Positions 35,987-49,110 of a DNA stretch of 64,000 nt are shown piece by piece. Source of the stretch: Juglans regia (Eukaryota > Streptophyta > Magnoliopsida > Fagales > Juglandaceae); contig NC_049903.1 of assembly GCF_001411555.2 (NCBI RefSeq), positions 33,724,145 to 33,788,144 of the forward strand. The letters run 5' to 3'. The notes below the pieces were generated by a model. It was given only the letters and a program-made list of their open reading frames with translations, did not search any database and was not told where the DNA came from. The translations under genes and the position numbers were made by a program. Every line of letters starts with the position of its first letter. The first letter of the stretch is position 1.

Positions 35987-36994
35987 TCACTCATTACAAA
36001 CTTTGTCTTTCTCTAAACAGCTTGGTATAAAGTCAGGAGCCTCTTCTATCTGCATTTTCTCAACTTTTAAGTGTATAACTGCTTTTGCTAAGGTATGTGC
36101 TACTATGTTTTTACTTCTATGTACAAATTGTACTTTCCACCCAAACCAAACGTGTAAAAATTTCTTCATGTCTTCGATGATGCTTCCATAGTAAGAAATG
36201 TCTTCATTTACATCATTGACTGCATTAACTATAACATGTGCATCCCCTTCTAAAATCACTTTGCTGAAGTTTAGATCACTGCAAATTTTCATCGTTTTCC
36301 TAAGTGCAAAAGTACTTTCTGTTATGGCTAGTTGCTCAACATTACTTCTTTGATCACAACCTGCTACCATCACCTTCCCATTCTCATCTCTAATGATGAT
36401 TCCTATCCTCATCTTCATTGTCTTTACATCAAGTGTTGCATCCTAATTTGCCTTTACAAAGTTCTGCCCTAGTATTTTTCAATGTTGCTCACCCTTTTCT
36501 GCATTGGTTGGTCTCTCAAACCTCTTTAAAGGTTGTTGAGCTAACTGATATTCATTCAATCCTTCCCGTGCTGATATGATCACGTTGTTAGGGCTAAGAA
36601 ACTTCTTTTCAAAAATGAACATGTTCCTTCTGATCTATAAACTTCTCATAGTTGCTGTTGTTTCTTCCATTTCAGCCTTATTGAGTTTCTTTATCAACTC
36701 TTCCCATAACTTCAATAGGTTGTCTTTTGCTATCCTCCATTTCTTAATGGGATTCAAAGCCATTGCCCAAACATCATTTGCTACAGGGCAGTGCCACAAC
36801 CCATGCATCATAGTCTCTTCTTCTTGTAAGCAGAGAGGACATTTTGGATCATCAACTATCTTTCTATTACACAAATTCCTTCTCGTGGCTAGCAAATCAT
36901 TCCCCGTCTTCCACATGAATATCTTCATTTCCCAGGTACCAAATATTCTTCCACCTGCTACTTGTCTCAAGCTCTCCTGATGATTCACCTGCAA
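35987..36994 (-). pseudogene. LINE-type retroelement remnant: zf-RVT and RNase H-like domains
   Basis: Two minus-strand pieces are recognisable. 36994-36635 holds a zinc-binding reverse-transcriptase-associated domain (GRIFGTWEMKIFMWKTGNDL, then CPLCLQEEETMMHGLWHCP). 36418-35987 holds an RNase H-like domain (GIIIRDENGKVM, AITESTFALRKTM, VILEGDAHVIVNAV, FVHRSKNIVAHTLAK). Between them the frame has a TAG. In plants this order is the C-terminal end of LINE pol proteins, often labelled 'ribonuclease H protein At1g65750'. The endonuclease and main RT core are not visible; 36995-37330 holds only shattered pieces. Probably a 5'-truncated dead copy. Confidence 0.75.
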
Positions 36995-38169
36995 GGCCTT
37001 CTTCCTTACTACTTCAAGAAAATATGCACTTTTAACTGTGAATAATCCCTTTTTGGAGGGACCCGGCCCAAACCTGCTTATCTGCTATGTTCATTTTGCT
37101 TAGAGGGATGCTACATATGTAGTCTGCCTCCTTCTTGAATAATTTTCTTATGAGTTTCTCATTCCATTCCTTCTTTTCCTCATGTATAAGTTCCTTTACT
37201 CTTGCTTCTCCACTTAATATCGAAGTGGGAGACTACACACAGAAGGAAGAAGGTGAGGATAACGGCTACTTCTGGCCATAAATCTGAATTTTGTTGTCAT
37301 TCTCCACTCTCCATCTAAGGCCCTCTTTTAACAAAATAATAGATCCCCACACACTGCTCCATATTAAGGATGGTGCATTTTCCAATTTATTATTATCACA
37401 CTTATATTAGAGGTTTGTTGACTTTGAGGGCATGAGTTCGAAATTACACAAGTGCACTGATGGGTTGGACTTGAGATTTGGGCATAATGGATCCTGCTTG
37501 TGAGCTTAAGCCCAAGGCCTATCCGCACGGCCCGTTTGGAAAGGCATTTGAACAGGTGCAATACTTCAAAAATTAATTCAACTTAAAGTGCTTTTAGAGA
37601 GACTCAAACCGATGACCTCCCAATGACCTCCTTTGGAGAAGAGAGCCAGCTCTTCATTGGACCATGCATGCCCCTTGGTCTTTAATTGAAAAGTTATACC
37701 CTTTAAACTAATAATTGTCCATTGAAAAGTCACAAGTTATGGATTATAATTTTTCACGAGGTGCTACTTCATACTTTGTAAAAAGAGGATGTAACCCACG
37801 AATTTAAAAATTCTATTCTTCCATTATTTTAAGTCAAATACACAATTTTGTAAAAAAATTCCGAAGGAAAGTTTTCAAAATTGCTATTTGTAGTTTTGCT
37901 ATATCTTGAAGGTATATATTATTTTGTTTCCATAAGATCAATTTAATTATATACGTGTGTAAACCCTAAGATCAAGGACCACGAGCTACCTTCACCTTTT
38001 TGGCTGGTTCTAAGTTCTTCCTGTTTCAATCTTGGTATGGATCATCTTCTCTCAATTAATAAAACACAAATTTATAAGCCTACTTTTTCTATGATTTGCA
38101 GGTGAACTGATAGTAGCTCTTGTACTGCATGGAAGAAAGGGACCCCGGCCTGATGAACAATTGATCATG

Positions 38170-38211
<42 letters not shown>

Positions 38212-39026
38212 GTACTATTACTACGTAAGCTAGGCATGTATTATACAAAAATAACATGCACTTCGATCCACTTGAGAAGAAAATTAAGAAATTATTTGTG
38301 TGGTTGGAGGAAACTGGATTAAGATTCATGAAGATACTAAAAGATCATGATTGAAATGGTGATAGTGTTCAAACTTTAAAATTAGTTGTCTCCAGAGATG
38401 TGTCCATCCATTCCAAGTGTGACAATTTTGGTCAATTATATATATATGAAACATGCATGATCTCCGGCGAACAATATTAATATTAATTAACTAATTACTA
38501 GCTAGACTAAAGTACTCATTATAATTGGCGAAGTCATATATTACATAATTGTGACTTGAAGTCATAGATCCCATGAGAACAATACAAGAAAATTAAAGAA
38601 CATTAAAAAAAGGGTTAACTTTCCTGCTTTTTCTTCTTGATTAGACAAAATTAAATATCGTGCTTGTCTTTCACTTGAGTATTTGCACTTCACCACATCT
38701 TTAAGTGCTACAGATTCTCTTAATCTCACTGTCATGGCATATATGCCTAATGATCAACTTAATTAACAAATAAACCTGAGATCGATTGAGGGTTCTAGCA
38801 GTAGATCATTTGATTAAGACCTAGCTAGCCAGCAATGCATTACGATGGCATGACAACGGTTTTGAAGTAAACATTTATTATAAATGGCCTAGAGATCACT
38901 CGATAAAATCATATCATAAACATTGATTTTATGGTAGCTAGGTAATGTGAAATATTTTATGGTGTTGACCATTATCTAGCCTAAAACTTATATATTTTAA
39001 AAAAGTACCAAACTCTAAGTATCATG

Positions 39027-39340
39027 TTAAAAATATAATACAAATAATTAAATATATTTCTACCCATCAACTTAAGCTTTTAATTAGGACAATTGGTGAT
39101 TTCACAATGCATGATATCAGAGCAGAATTCTTATATATATTCGAACCTTGAGTCTACACTCTAGTACTTAATTTAATTAAATATTCAACGTATTGGACTC
39201 ACTCATTGAGAGTGAGTCTAATCCGGCCACACTTGAGAGCTAGTTAGAAAGTGTTAAAAATATAATACAAATAATTAAATATACTTCTTTCCATCAGTTT
39301 AAATTTTGGAATAAATAGTGATTTCACAATAGATAGCTAG
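39027..39340. repeat. Dispersed repeat with a partial tandem copy
   Basis: A block starting GTTAAAAATATAATACAAAT and running through CATCAACTTAAGC to GTGATTTCACAAT occurs at 39027-39108 and again at about 39252-39330. Between them are TTCGAACCTTGAGTC and GAGAGTGAGTCTAATC, common in a plant family that also appears at about 23193-23370 in a ligase intron. The TTCGAACC word resembles a pol III B box, so a SINE-like origin is possible. Confidence 0.5.
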
Positions 39341-39679
39341 GATCGATAATTTTTAGCATCTAATTAAAATCTCTATGTGCATATTAATCTTTTATGCCAT
39401 ACGGGTCTATCTCGCTCGTACGTTCACATGACCAAATTAACGCCGAGTGATCTTTGACAAAAATCCCTTGATATACATATATATTTCCAAAGACTTGGGT
39501 AGATATCCAAACTCATGAGCTCATAGCCCAACTTTGTACATATATATTCAGAATAAAACTCTCTCGAATTTAAATAGCTTTAAGCTGTGATCAGAGATTC
39601 TGATATTTATAAAGCGAATCAATAATTAATAAATGTTGTAAGATCGATGTGGATCAAATCCTCAAGTACTGAACTTGAG

Positions 39680-39715
<36 letters not shown>

Positions 39716-40388
39716 TGATGGCCACCGGTTCAATGTTAGATTGACACATAAATATGCATGTACATCAACATTTAATGGATGTAGGCCTCAAAGTTAATTT
39801 TTATTAATAGTTGCCTCCACTACTGTTAGATATTGTGCTCGCAAGTGATATCTCCATTAATACATGAGTAGCTAGGGTGTGCAATGGTACCTTTAATTAC
39901 CTACTTATCCCCGGCCCCCTTTTACAATTTTTAATTATTTATTTTTATTTTTTTAAAGAAAACGAATTTATTTAAATATTTTTAATGTTATGTACGTACG
40001 TCATCTATGGCATACAAAATTGACTCCTCTGAGATATAATATACCTAATTGTAATTTCAAAAAGACATTCCAAAATGTATCTTTCTTTTTATGCATGTCT
40101 TGAGCGCAATATTATTCTTTAATCTTAATATTCTTCGTTTAGAATTGTCTCCTTCTACTCACATCTCCATCGATGACTTGTATAGATTGGAATTCCAGGT
40201 CAATAGGCAGCATCGTCCCAAGTACTGCATGTCATTCAACGGCCTATGAGAACATGAGACCATGAAGCTGCCATAAAGTAAACAAAATGGTTGGACCAAA
40301 AGAATAATATTTCATTATAATGATGTGGTTAATTATAAATACTTGTATAATGGCAATCTTTTCCAATTTGATATGGATAGTTGCCCAT

Positions 40389-40422
<34 letters not shown>

Positions 40423-40643
40423 TTTCCACACCTCATAATTTAGTTCAAAATTGCAATTAATTTATCCAAGGCTTATATAGGGCCCTTCATAGGGGAGCTA
40501 GTTATAACATTATAAATTAGCATGATCGATCAACCTTATGCAGGGACGGACCTACAAAATGGTTCGGGGGGATATGTATGTAGGATATTCTGAGATCCAT
40601 GATATCTTCATGTTTTTGTTTGAACTTTACTCTTTAGTAGGAA

Positions 40644-40674
<31 letters not shown>

Positions 40675-41329
40675 GATCTTACGATATTTATTGTTAATTA
40701 TGTAGTTGGATATATAAACGTACGTGGTTAATTAATTTTTACGGAGTACGTATAAGCTGGGCTTCAGGATATGGATCGAAGTACTACTTCATAAATGGTA
40801 TATCTTCTGATCTTCTTGATCTTCTATTAATTAATCGACATAATTTTTACGCAGAACTTGAGAAAACAACCTTTCTGATTAAGACGCGGTAACAATATGA
40901 TATATGCATGTTCTGTGGCTAGCAGCCATCTTGGAATTATATGGACATGATGCATGAGACGTGGACACGTATTATAGTGTTGGCAACATCTCCTGCCAAG
41001 GACAGGCCCATAGTCGTAGGATTGTCTGTCTACTTGTTTCTCAGTCGTGTTTCATCATGTGGTATGTATTAGTCCTCTGCAGATCATAATTTCTCTTTGG
41101 CTCTTCCTTTAGCAGTACTATATATATAATATGACCATGCACTACTAATATCTAATACTGAATCAAAACGATCTATGGCGATCTTTTGAAAATCAAATCA
41201 GTTTGCATGACTGCGTACTTACAAAGTTGGGTATATATAATAAAACATACGCCATCTAATACGAGCTAGATCAGGAATAATATGATCAGGCCGGTAAGCC
41301 GGCGCAGTTGAATAAGAGGCAATAAGATA

Positions 41330-42020
41330 TGTGTGTGTGTGAAGGGAGTAAACCCCTTGGACAGGGCTAAAAACAAGGTCCGGGTTAGAGCTCAGATGCA
41401 AGCTGGTTTGGGTTGGGTCGAACAGATTAGGAAGTCTTATGTCAGAACTTGGGTATGAGACCCGGGTCGGACCATGCTTACGTCAAGAACCAAGTCAGAA
41501 GATACAAGAGAGGCTTAAGGAAGAAGGAATATTGTATTCAATGCGAGTCGGGAATATATAAGACGGTTCACACCAAGTATTCATGAGATAGGAGGAACAC
41601 AGGATAAAAAACACGCCGCATTCAATGCAGCTTAGGGTAGAAGGTGTGCCGCATTCAATGCGACCCAAGGCCCGAGCAACACACAATGACCCTGAGCACT
41701 TCATAGCTTAGCGAACTGATGGCACAAAGGTAGCTCTACGAGTAGACAGCGTGAACATATTATCTCCTGTTATACACCACTCCACTACCGTAGAGACCAA
41801 GTCAGCAAGTATAAATGAATACTACCTGCAGCAAACATGTAGGTTATCTTATACTCTAATCTTCAATATTACTCATCTTCATCTTCTATACCATAACTAA
41901 CTTAAGTATCAGAGAAACAACGGACCCCAAGGTCCCCCAGCCACTTGTTACTGTGCAGGTGACCGCTCGAGCATTGCCAGCATAGAGTTGCCCTGGCCTG
42001 CGAAACATGACATCAACAAT
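41330..42020. mobile_element. Probable solo LTR or LTR fragment
   Basis: The order of TATAAATGAATACTACCTGC, then TCATCTTCATCTTC, ACTTAAGTATCAGAG and ACGGACCCCAAGGTC near 41810-41935 is typical of the promoter/R/U5 part of a plant Gypsy-type LTR. A CCGCATTCAATGCG-like motif repeats upstream (41536, 41618 and 41649). No pol sequence flanks it. Boundaries are estimates. Confidence 0.4.
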
Positions 42021-42325
42021 ATATATATATATATATATGTATATATATGCTTCATAGTACTTCATGCAATACATGCTGATCTTGCCTAGGTTAATTATTA
42101 TTAATTAGCTGTAAAGGGATTTTGCATTACCGTCCAGGGCACTAATATTAATTAGATGCTCTTGATCGATGATCTCCTCAATAATGGTAGTTATATCTGT
42201 GTATATATATAGTGATTAATGGAGCCCATATTTTAGACCTTACAGCATACCTACTTTTTTTTTTTTGTGCATAAAAAATGATGGGAATGACGACTTTTCC
42301 CCTTGTTTTCTTGAATTAATTAAAG

Positions 42326-42357
<32 letters not shown>

Positions 42358-43300
42358 TGAACTAGAGTCCTTGAGTTTCAGAAAAAGTTTTTCCAATGAG
42401 CAATATGGTAGCTAGCTAATTTTTTCCCCAACCAAAGAGGCTGATGAGGGTTCAACAAAATGTAACATATGCGCGCGTATAGTCAGGAAGATGCTAGCTA
42501 GCTAGCGCAGCATTTTTCTCCCTCTTCCTTTCTCACCCAACCCCATCTAATTACTGCAAGAACAAGTACTAGTACTTCGACCTAAAGAAATATTAGATCA
42601 TTTTTTACAAATATAAAGGTCAGTACTTTCTAAATTATTTAGTGTACGAATACTAAGATCATGAGTCCTTTTCTTTCTTGAAGCAATATCTAGTTTTTTT
42701 TTAATGTTTTTTGGTTTATAAACTATCTGATTTGTTCAATATTCCTCAGAGAATTTTCAGCTGATCTGTTGCATGTGTTTTCCTTCTCCTTTCTTTCCAT
42801 CTTTACTACTGGATGTTAATAAATAAATGGGGGCGTGCTAAAAGAACTCCAGTTTATGCAAACAAAGCTTAATTTGGAACCAAACCATGCATTAGAAAGT
42901 GCTGCTCATGAGGGAGTGTCGACATAAAATAATGATAGCTAGGGTAAACTGGTAATCTTGTTGGCATCGTAGTAGTGATGGAGGTGTGAATTCTCTATTG
43001 CTAATTGTGACAATATGTTTGGGGTTTGCAAACTCTGGGGTCCACACCCAACTAAGCCCTTCATTAATTCCTACTCCTTACCCACCTTTACACAACTCAT
43101 TTTTCTCTTTTTGTTGTAAATGAGTGGGCTAGCTACTAGGACAGCAATTTTTGCAGATGGGTGTCTCAGATTCACCATTTTTAAGACCCCTTTCTCTTTC
43201 TCTCACTGCTCCTGATCTAGCTCTATCTTCTTGGTTTGAGAACTGCTGCCTCCTAGTATATATTGAACGATCGATCGAGGAAGGTGTGTGTTGAGCTAGA

Positions 43301-43321
43301 TGGAGAAGCAGGGCACGTGCA
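43301..43321 (+). ncRNA. miR164: Mature miR164 (5' arm)
   Basis: Exact family match from TGGAGAAGCAGG through CACGTGCA, 21 bases, on the 5' arm of the hairpin. Confidence 0.93.
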
Positions 43322-43455
43322 TTACTAACTCATGATAGGCGCACTCACACTGGCATATACATGTTAATGTCTTGCTGGAGTTATGAATTCTTGCTAGTTA
43401 AAGATCGAAGGTTTTCGATAGCTAGCTAGCTAGTTCCTGTGATGAGTTAGCTCTT

Positions 43456-43476
43456 CATGTGCCCATCTTCCCCATC
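43456..43476 (+). ncRNA. miR164 star strand (3' arm)
   Basis: Starts CATGTGCCCATC and ends CCCCATC; it pairs with the mature strand with about four non-Watson-Crick positions. Confidence 0.85.
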
Positions 43477-44061
43477 ATGACCACAGCACCTTAATTATAT
43501 ATGTTCATTTGTTGGAGTCTAAGAGCCAGCTAGCTGCAAGAAGAAGAAGACTATCCCAGAAATCATGCATCCTGATCATGGAATTTCTGAGCCAATAATT
43601 CAGATTAAAGAAGCTCCAAGTTCCGGGTGAGTCATGATCATGCATATATATCATCGCTCACCATCCACTATATTGGGAAATTGAATTATTATATATATAT
43701 ATACACTTGAGTTATAGCTAGATTTATTAAATTCGTTTAAGTACAGTAACTGTCAAAGCTAGCTGTTGCGTATTAGGATTATTATTTCAAGTATATATAT
43801 ATTTTTTTGGTAAAACATTTCAAGAATACTAGCTAGGAAGAAAGCTTAATGTAATTGGAAGGAGAAAGCGCGCAGAAGATCAAAAGAAAAGATGATGTTA
43901 AAGATCGACGGATTGGATATTATGGAGAAATTAATATCGAATATACAATACGAATGTGTGATTCTGCGACGAGGTCATGGCCGTCGATTGGTAACCATCA
44001 AAGAATGAAGGGCAGTACTGTTAATTGACCCTCTGCAGTGAAGTTTGATTTGATAAGTTTG

Positions 44062-44094
<33 letters not shown>

Positions 44095-45653
44095 GTTTAT
44101 CCGAGGTAAAACGAGTTTCAATGAAATAAACACGAAATAAATGCACAAATAATTTTTTTTGCAGTTCTTACGCAGCAGTACTTGTCAGATAGGAAAATGA
44201 TATTTGTAATTATAAATGTGTAAGTGTTATATATTTTTTTTTAAAAAAATAAATAAATATAAAAATTACATAAAAAAAATTAATTTTTTAATAATAAATC
44301 GACTTTTTTTCATAAATAATGTGTGGAGCTTACACAACGGATAACTACATCAATATCAAATATGTTTGCTGCCAATTATTTTTTTGTAAGACTGTTTGTC
44401 TGATTATATATTTATTACAAATATTTATATTGAAGCCATATATTGATAGTATATGGATTCATGCATGCTCTCTTCCTGATCTTCTTGTTCCATATATATA
44501 TGAAAAAGAAAAATTCTATACATCATACTATCATTCCACTTTTATCTTATTAAATATGATGCATGTGACATATTTATCACATCATTTATTTTATATATAT
44601 ATATATAATTAGTTTCAAACAACTCATGGGGGAAGAAAACGTACAGTACTAGTAGTACTAGTCGGCCGAATGGTTAAGAACCATATTGCATTGCCTGCAT
44701 TATTTTAAATAGTTTTTCGATTCTGGCCACTCAATGTAATGTTTTTGAAAGGATTACTAAAAATAGTGGCAAAAATTCACAATCAATCACAGCTAGCTAT
44801 AAATGATCAGTACATTTACGCGTACGTGAAATGCTGACTGTATTTGAGCAATCAGGCCAAATCAATGTAACATTGACAGCAAAGTAGCCTAAAGAAGGTA
44901 ACAAGACAAGAGCAAGCATGGCCGGTGATTAGCCAGACTGGAGATCATGAGTATTATTCAGGTTAATGAAGGGGCCGGGAAATCTCTTAAATTTCTTATA
45001 AACTTTAAGCCATATATATGCTTTATGATCATATATATAATTTCTTTACTTTTCTTTATATGTTTTAGTGATCACATATATTTATATATATATATATATA
45101 TATATGCAATCTATAGTGCCTCTGATAAATAGAATATATGATCTTAAAGTAGTCGAAGCTGATCTGATGATCAGGTCATAATTAAATTTTTACTAGGATT
45201 AATCGATCTCCCCTGCCCAAGCTCATGTGAATATTTCTTTAACCTTTTTCTTACAAAAAAAAATGGGCCTTAATTGCTCCGCCAGAAATTTATTTAATTA
45301 AAAAAAAAGTTTAAAAGCAAATGTTTTCGTTTTCAATGAATTATCAAGGGAAATCAAAGTAGTATCCTATTGATATCCAGTTGATAAGGATGGCTGATGG
45401 CAAAGTTTCAGTGCATTTTGCTTTGGATACCCAATTTATTTTATTAATTTCTGGAGATCTAATAATCCAATTGATTTAGGATATATAGAAAGGAAAAGTG
45501 AGATCTGTTCCTCATCATTTTAAGGTTAAAAAAAATATATCTAGCAATTCTGACGCACATGTAATTAATTTCTTTGAGAAAGGAAAGCGATTGATGATGA
45601 TCATATATAGGCAATTGGGCACCACCACCCTAGGAGACAGTACGATATTACCA

Positions 45654-45654
<1 letters not shown>

Positions 45655-45702
<48 letters not shown>
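45655..45702. repeat. (TA)n microsatellite
   Basis: About 46 bases of uninterrupted alternating TA, one of the longest pure runs in the window. Confidence 0.85.
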
Positions 45703-45704
<2 letters not shown>

Positions 45705-46421
45705 TCTATTCCGGTCATCACTTTCAGCGACTACTCCGGTCCTCTCATCCACATAATTAGAGTGACATTGAGATAGCTACATACACAACATCTTAATTGC
45801 TTTTCTTGTACATATATATATAATCCCTGATTCCCGCGGCCTCATCATGTATCTGTACATGTAATTAATTATTTGATCTCATTTATCCACTCAATTAGAG
45901 TACTACTACTCGGTTAATTGTCATGATTTTTATGTTAGAATTAGCATTAACGAACGAATTCTTGTTGATCTTGTTTGCAAGACTTTTTCTCATTATTCTG
46001 ATGATGATCTCTAAATATTTCTTTGTGTACAAGAAAATAGATATATATTATACACTCAAGAGTACGTTATATATTATAAGTACAAACAATATGGCATATA
46101 TATATATACAATTAATGTAAAATTATGATCTTATCTTGCCAGTAGATGTAATTTTTTTTTTTTTTAAAATACAGTCAAATAATAAATATATTCTTCATTT
46201 CGAACATTGTCCTTCTCAATCGATCGTATCGATTGACATATAATATTGCATGTAAGAATATTTTTATTTAATTATATAGTTGATTTATGAAGTTATTTAA
46301 AATATCATGTTCAACGGCCAATTATATGGTTGAAAATAATATTATATAAAATCAAGAATGAAGAGTATATTAATTATTACAAAGAATTCAGCATAAATTT
46401 TATGCATTAATGCAAACCCGG

Positions 46422-46452
<31 letters not shown>

Positions 46453-47502
46453 GCTAGATGGAATAGTACTGTAAATTACATAGACGATGGTTTTGTAAAA
46501 TCATGAGGATCATCCATGTAATTAACAACATGCAGGTCGGCAATGGCAGTCAGCTTAGTTTTGTGGAAAAACTAGTACTAAAGCAATCTTAAGTGGGCTA
46601 GCTTCACCAATGCAAGTTATAAACATGATCATGATCTGAAATTTCATTTGCATTCAGCCTCATGATCTGCGAGATTAATTAGCCCTTGCTTTGTGCTACT
46701 AATATTACTGGATATGTGTGTGCGCGCGTGTACTGTTAATTAATTTGCATAGTATATAATATATTGAAAAACCTAGCTAGGTAGGTACGTAGCAGTACTA
46801 AAAATTTTTGAAAGGGCAAATTAAAATGAGTAATTCTATATACAACTGTGAAGTATGTAAATACCGCGTAATCGCTTTGTAAAAGAGTGTGGTCTATTAT
46901 TAAAAAATTAATTTTTTATATGAGTCCCATATTTTATTAACTTCTTTTAAAACGATTATGTTACAATTGCACAATTCACGATTGTAAATATATTTTCTTA
47001 ATTAAAATTAGCTGTTAATTCATATATATATATATATATGTATAAACTTCAACATTGTACGTATTCTCGTTCTCTTGATCTGCGTACCGCGGATCGGCCC
47101 TCCATATATACGGTACGTACGTAGCTGTTTTCCATGCAACTACTATGTCGTTCGTACGTTAATTAAATTAGGCGTTCGTGTACGTGATCAAGACATATAT
47201 AAATACCACACTACATTAACGTACGTACGACACCCTATTTTTTTCTTGAAGATGGGCAAAAACAAATTAGAGCGTCTTTGGATTTGTCTTATACAAATTT
47301 TATCTTTGAAGGTCACGTGACAAGAAGGTTATTCGACCGACAAAATGTAGGAATTAGTGCCAGCAATGAACTATTATTAGAGATATAAACATCCTTCAAT
47401 ATTATATATGTATATATAGGGCCTAGATCACATGATATATGAATTCTACTTTAATCTCACTCTAAGCTAGTCTAAAGTTTGGATATTTAATAAAAACTTT
47501 AA

Positions 47503-47876
47503 GGCCGGGTTTGAATAACAAGAGCCTCCTATCTCATCTCACGATCTCATCCTATCTTATCTCAATATCTAAACACTACAAATACAAACACTTTTCAATT
47601 TCTTCATTTAATAATTACTTAATCATTACAACTTTTTCAAACTAAAAAATAAAACACAAAAAATAATTCAATTTTTTCAAATCTCAAAATAAAAATAATA
47701 TTAAAATTTATATTCTAACTATCTTTTAACTTTATAATATTTTTATTTAACGTTTTCTCTCTTATTTTCTAAAACCTTATAAAACATCTCAGTTCAAACT
47801 ATTTTACTATTGCTTACAAATAATTTCATTACTATTCACAGATCATCTCATCTCATCTCACTGTCCAAACCATGCC
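47503..47876. mobile_element. Long PIF/Harbinger-type MITE copy (inverted)
   Basis: Begins GGCCGGGTTTGAATAAC, ends CTGTCCAAACCATGCC, and is flanked by TAA on both sides. At about 374 bp it is longer than the 200-220 bp copies, with extra sequence in the right half. Confidence 0.65.
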
Positions 47877-48399
47877 TAAAAGATCCAAATCCAGAAGTGA
47901 GAAAAAATCATGCAAGCCAAATCTCATTGGATGCTAAACCTTTCAATTATTTGGTTGAAAACTTAAAAAGTGAGTGGTTATCCTCTTTCATGAGTGAGTT
48001 AATAGTAACTTAATAATAATTAGTTATCCATTAACACACACATATATATAGGTTGACAAAGTGAACACATCATTATAAACTACAATCATTATAAATTCCA
48101 TAACATGAAATAATCTACCAAAGCTTTTCGAAGATTGAAAACTCGCTTTAGAATGTACGTACTAAAGCAAAAGTGGGGTGAAAATTGTGGCCACTTTCTA
48201 TGGGCTGGCAAAGTATGTCAATACCATACCAAAAAAGCAGGCCTGAGGGCCCATCATTACTAGGCTCGCAATATCCTGGGCCTCAATGTAGGGCCAGCAA
48301 GTCTGGAAACGTTCGTCGTGACACGTACTCATGATTAGCGTGTAAAATGATAGCCTAATTAATGCATTTATATGGCAATTAAGGTTGTAAGCTAGGGCT

Positions 48400-49110
48400 G
48401 TACAGAAACCGACAGCACCGGCCGCCACCGACGCGAACCGACCGGCCGTGTCAGGAACCGGCCGGAACCGGTGGAGAACCGGTCGGCGTGCGGTGGAAAT
48501 TTCAAGAAACCGATGTTCAGCGGTTCGGTCTCGGTTTGAAGCTGGACCGGACCGCTGAACCGACCGATATAATAAAATCTTTTTTTTTTTAATATACCCT
48601 TATCAAAACGGCGTCGTTCCACTTAAGTTTAAGTTGAACGGCGCCGTTTTAGTTAATAAGTACTGCAAATGCTACTGGAAACGACGCCGTTTGGCATTAA
48701 ACCAAACGTCGTCGTTTTATTAAGGACGTAAGAACAAAATAATAAGTCTGAAACGACGCTGTTCCACTTAAACTTAAGTGAAACGGCGTCGTTTCGTTAA
48801 GAGTTCTTCTTCTCCCCCGATCTTCTTCTTCCCCGAACCCTCCTTTGTAACCCTCTCTCTCTCTCTCTTCTGTAACTCTCTCTCTCTCCTATGCATCTCT
48901 CCCTCTCTCATTTTCTCTCATAATTATCTCACTAGAATCGCCAAAGAATCGACGCCGACCGAGAACCGGCAGAGAACTGCCTCGATCGGTGTCCTCCTCG
49001 CCATCGACTGGTTACGGTCGGCACCTCATCCATTTTTCCAGCCGTCGGTCGGCGTCGGTTTTGCCCAAAAACCGCGCCGACGACGTCGGTTTTCACCCCT
49101 ATTGTAAGCC
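48400..49110. repeat. GC-rich block with clustered AAACGACGCCGTTT palindromes
   Basis: Starts with repeated ACCGGCCG/GAACCG words, followed by six related palindromic motifs at 48605, 48637, 48679, 48704, 48751 and 48781, and two CTTAAGTTTAAG-like palindromes. It ends with GTCGGCGTCGGTTTTGCC-type words. This pattern is seen in plant dispersed elements; no transposase or clear ends are visible. Confidence 0.5.

Larger units (their letters stand above)
37370..43284. other. Intergenic region upstream of MIR164
   Basis: No protein gene recognised. It contains (TA)n runs at about 38175-38208, 39685-39713, 40390-40420, 40648-40670, 42021-42050 and 42328-42352, two partial copies of a dispersed repeat (39027-39340), and a probable LTR fragment (about 41330-42020). 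Distal control elements of MIR164 may lie here but cannot be read directly. Confidence 0.5.
43286..43495 (+). ncRNA. MIR164: MIR164 precursor hairpin
   Basis: The 21 bases at 43301-43321 (starting TGGAGAAGCAGG) match mature plant miR164. The 21 bases at 43456-43476 (starting CATGTGCCCATC) match a known form of the miR164 star strand. They face each other across a long loop and pair with a few mismatches typical of the family; the stem continues outward and inward (ACTAACTCAT opposite ATGAGTTAG). miR164 directs cleavage of NAC transcription-factor mRNAs such as CUC1/CUC2, NAC1 and ORE1, controlling organ boundaries, root branching and leaf ageing. A CT-rich patch (about 43187-43206) and TATATAT (43257) lie upstream, but that TATA would start transcription almost at the hairpin base, so the true start may be elsewhere. 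No protein gene overlaps it. Confidence 0.93.

Noticed and set aside
43563..43627. Small exon-like sequence after MIR164 (MHPDHGISEPIIQIKEAPSS, then GTGAGT)
   Set aside because: It has an ATG and a good donor, but no downstream exon could be joined; it may be part of the primary miRNA transcript.
48778..49107. 109-codon frame (Ser/Leu/Arg-rich)
   Set aside because: It lies in the palindrome-rich repeat block, is low complexity and has no recognisable domain.
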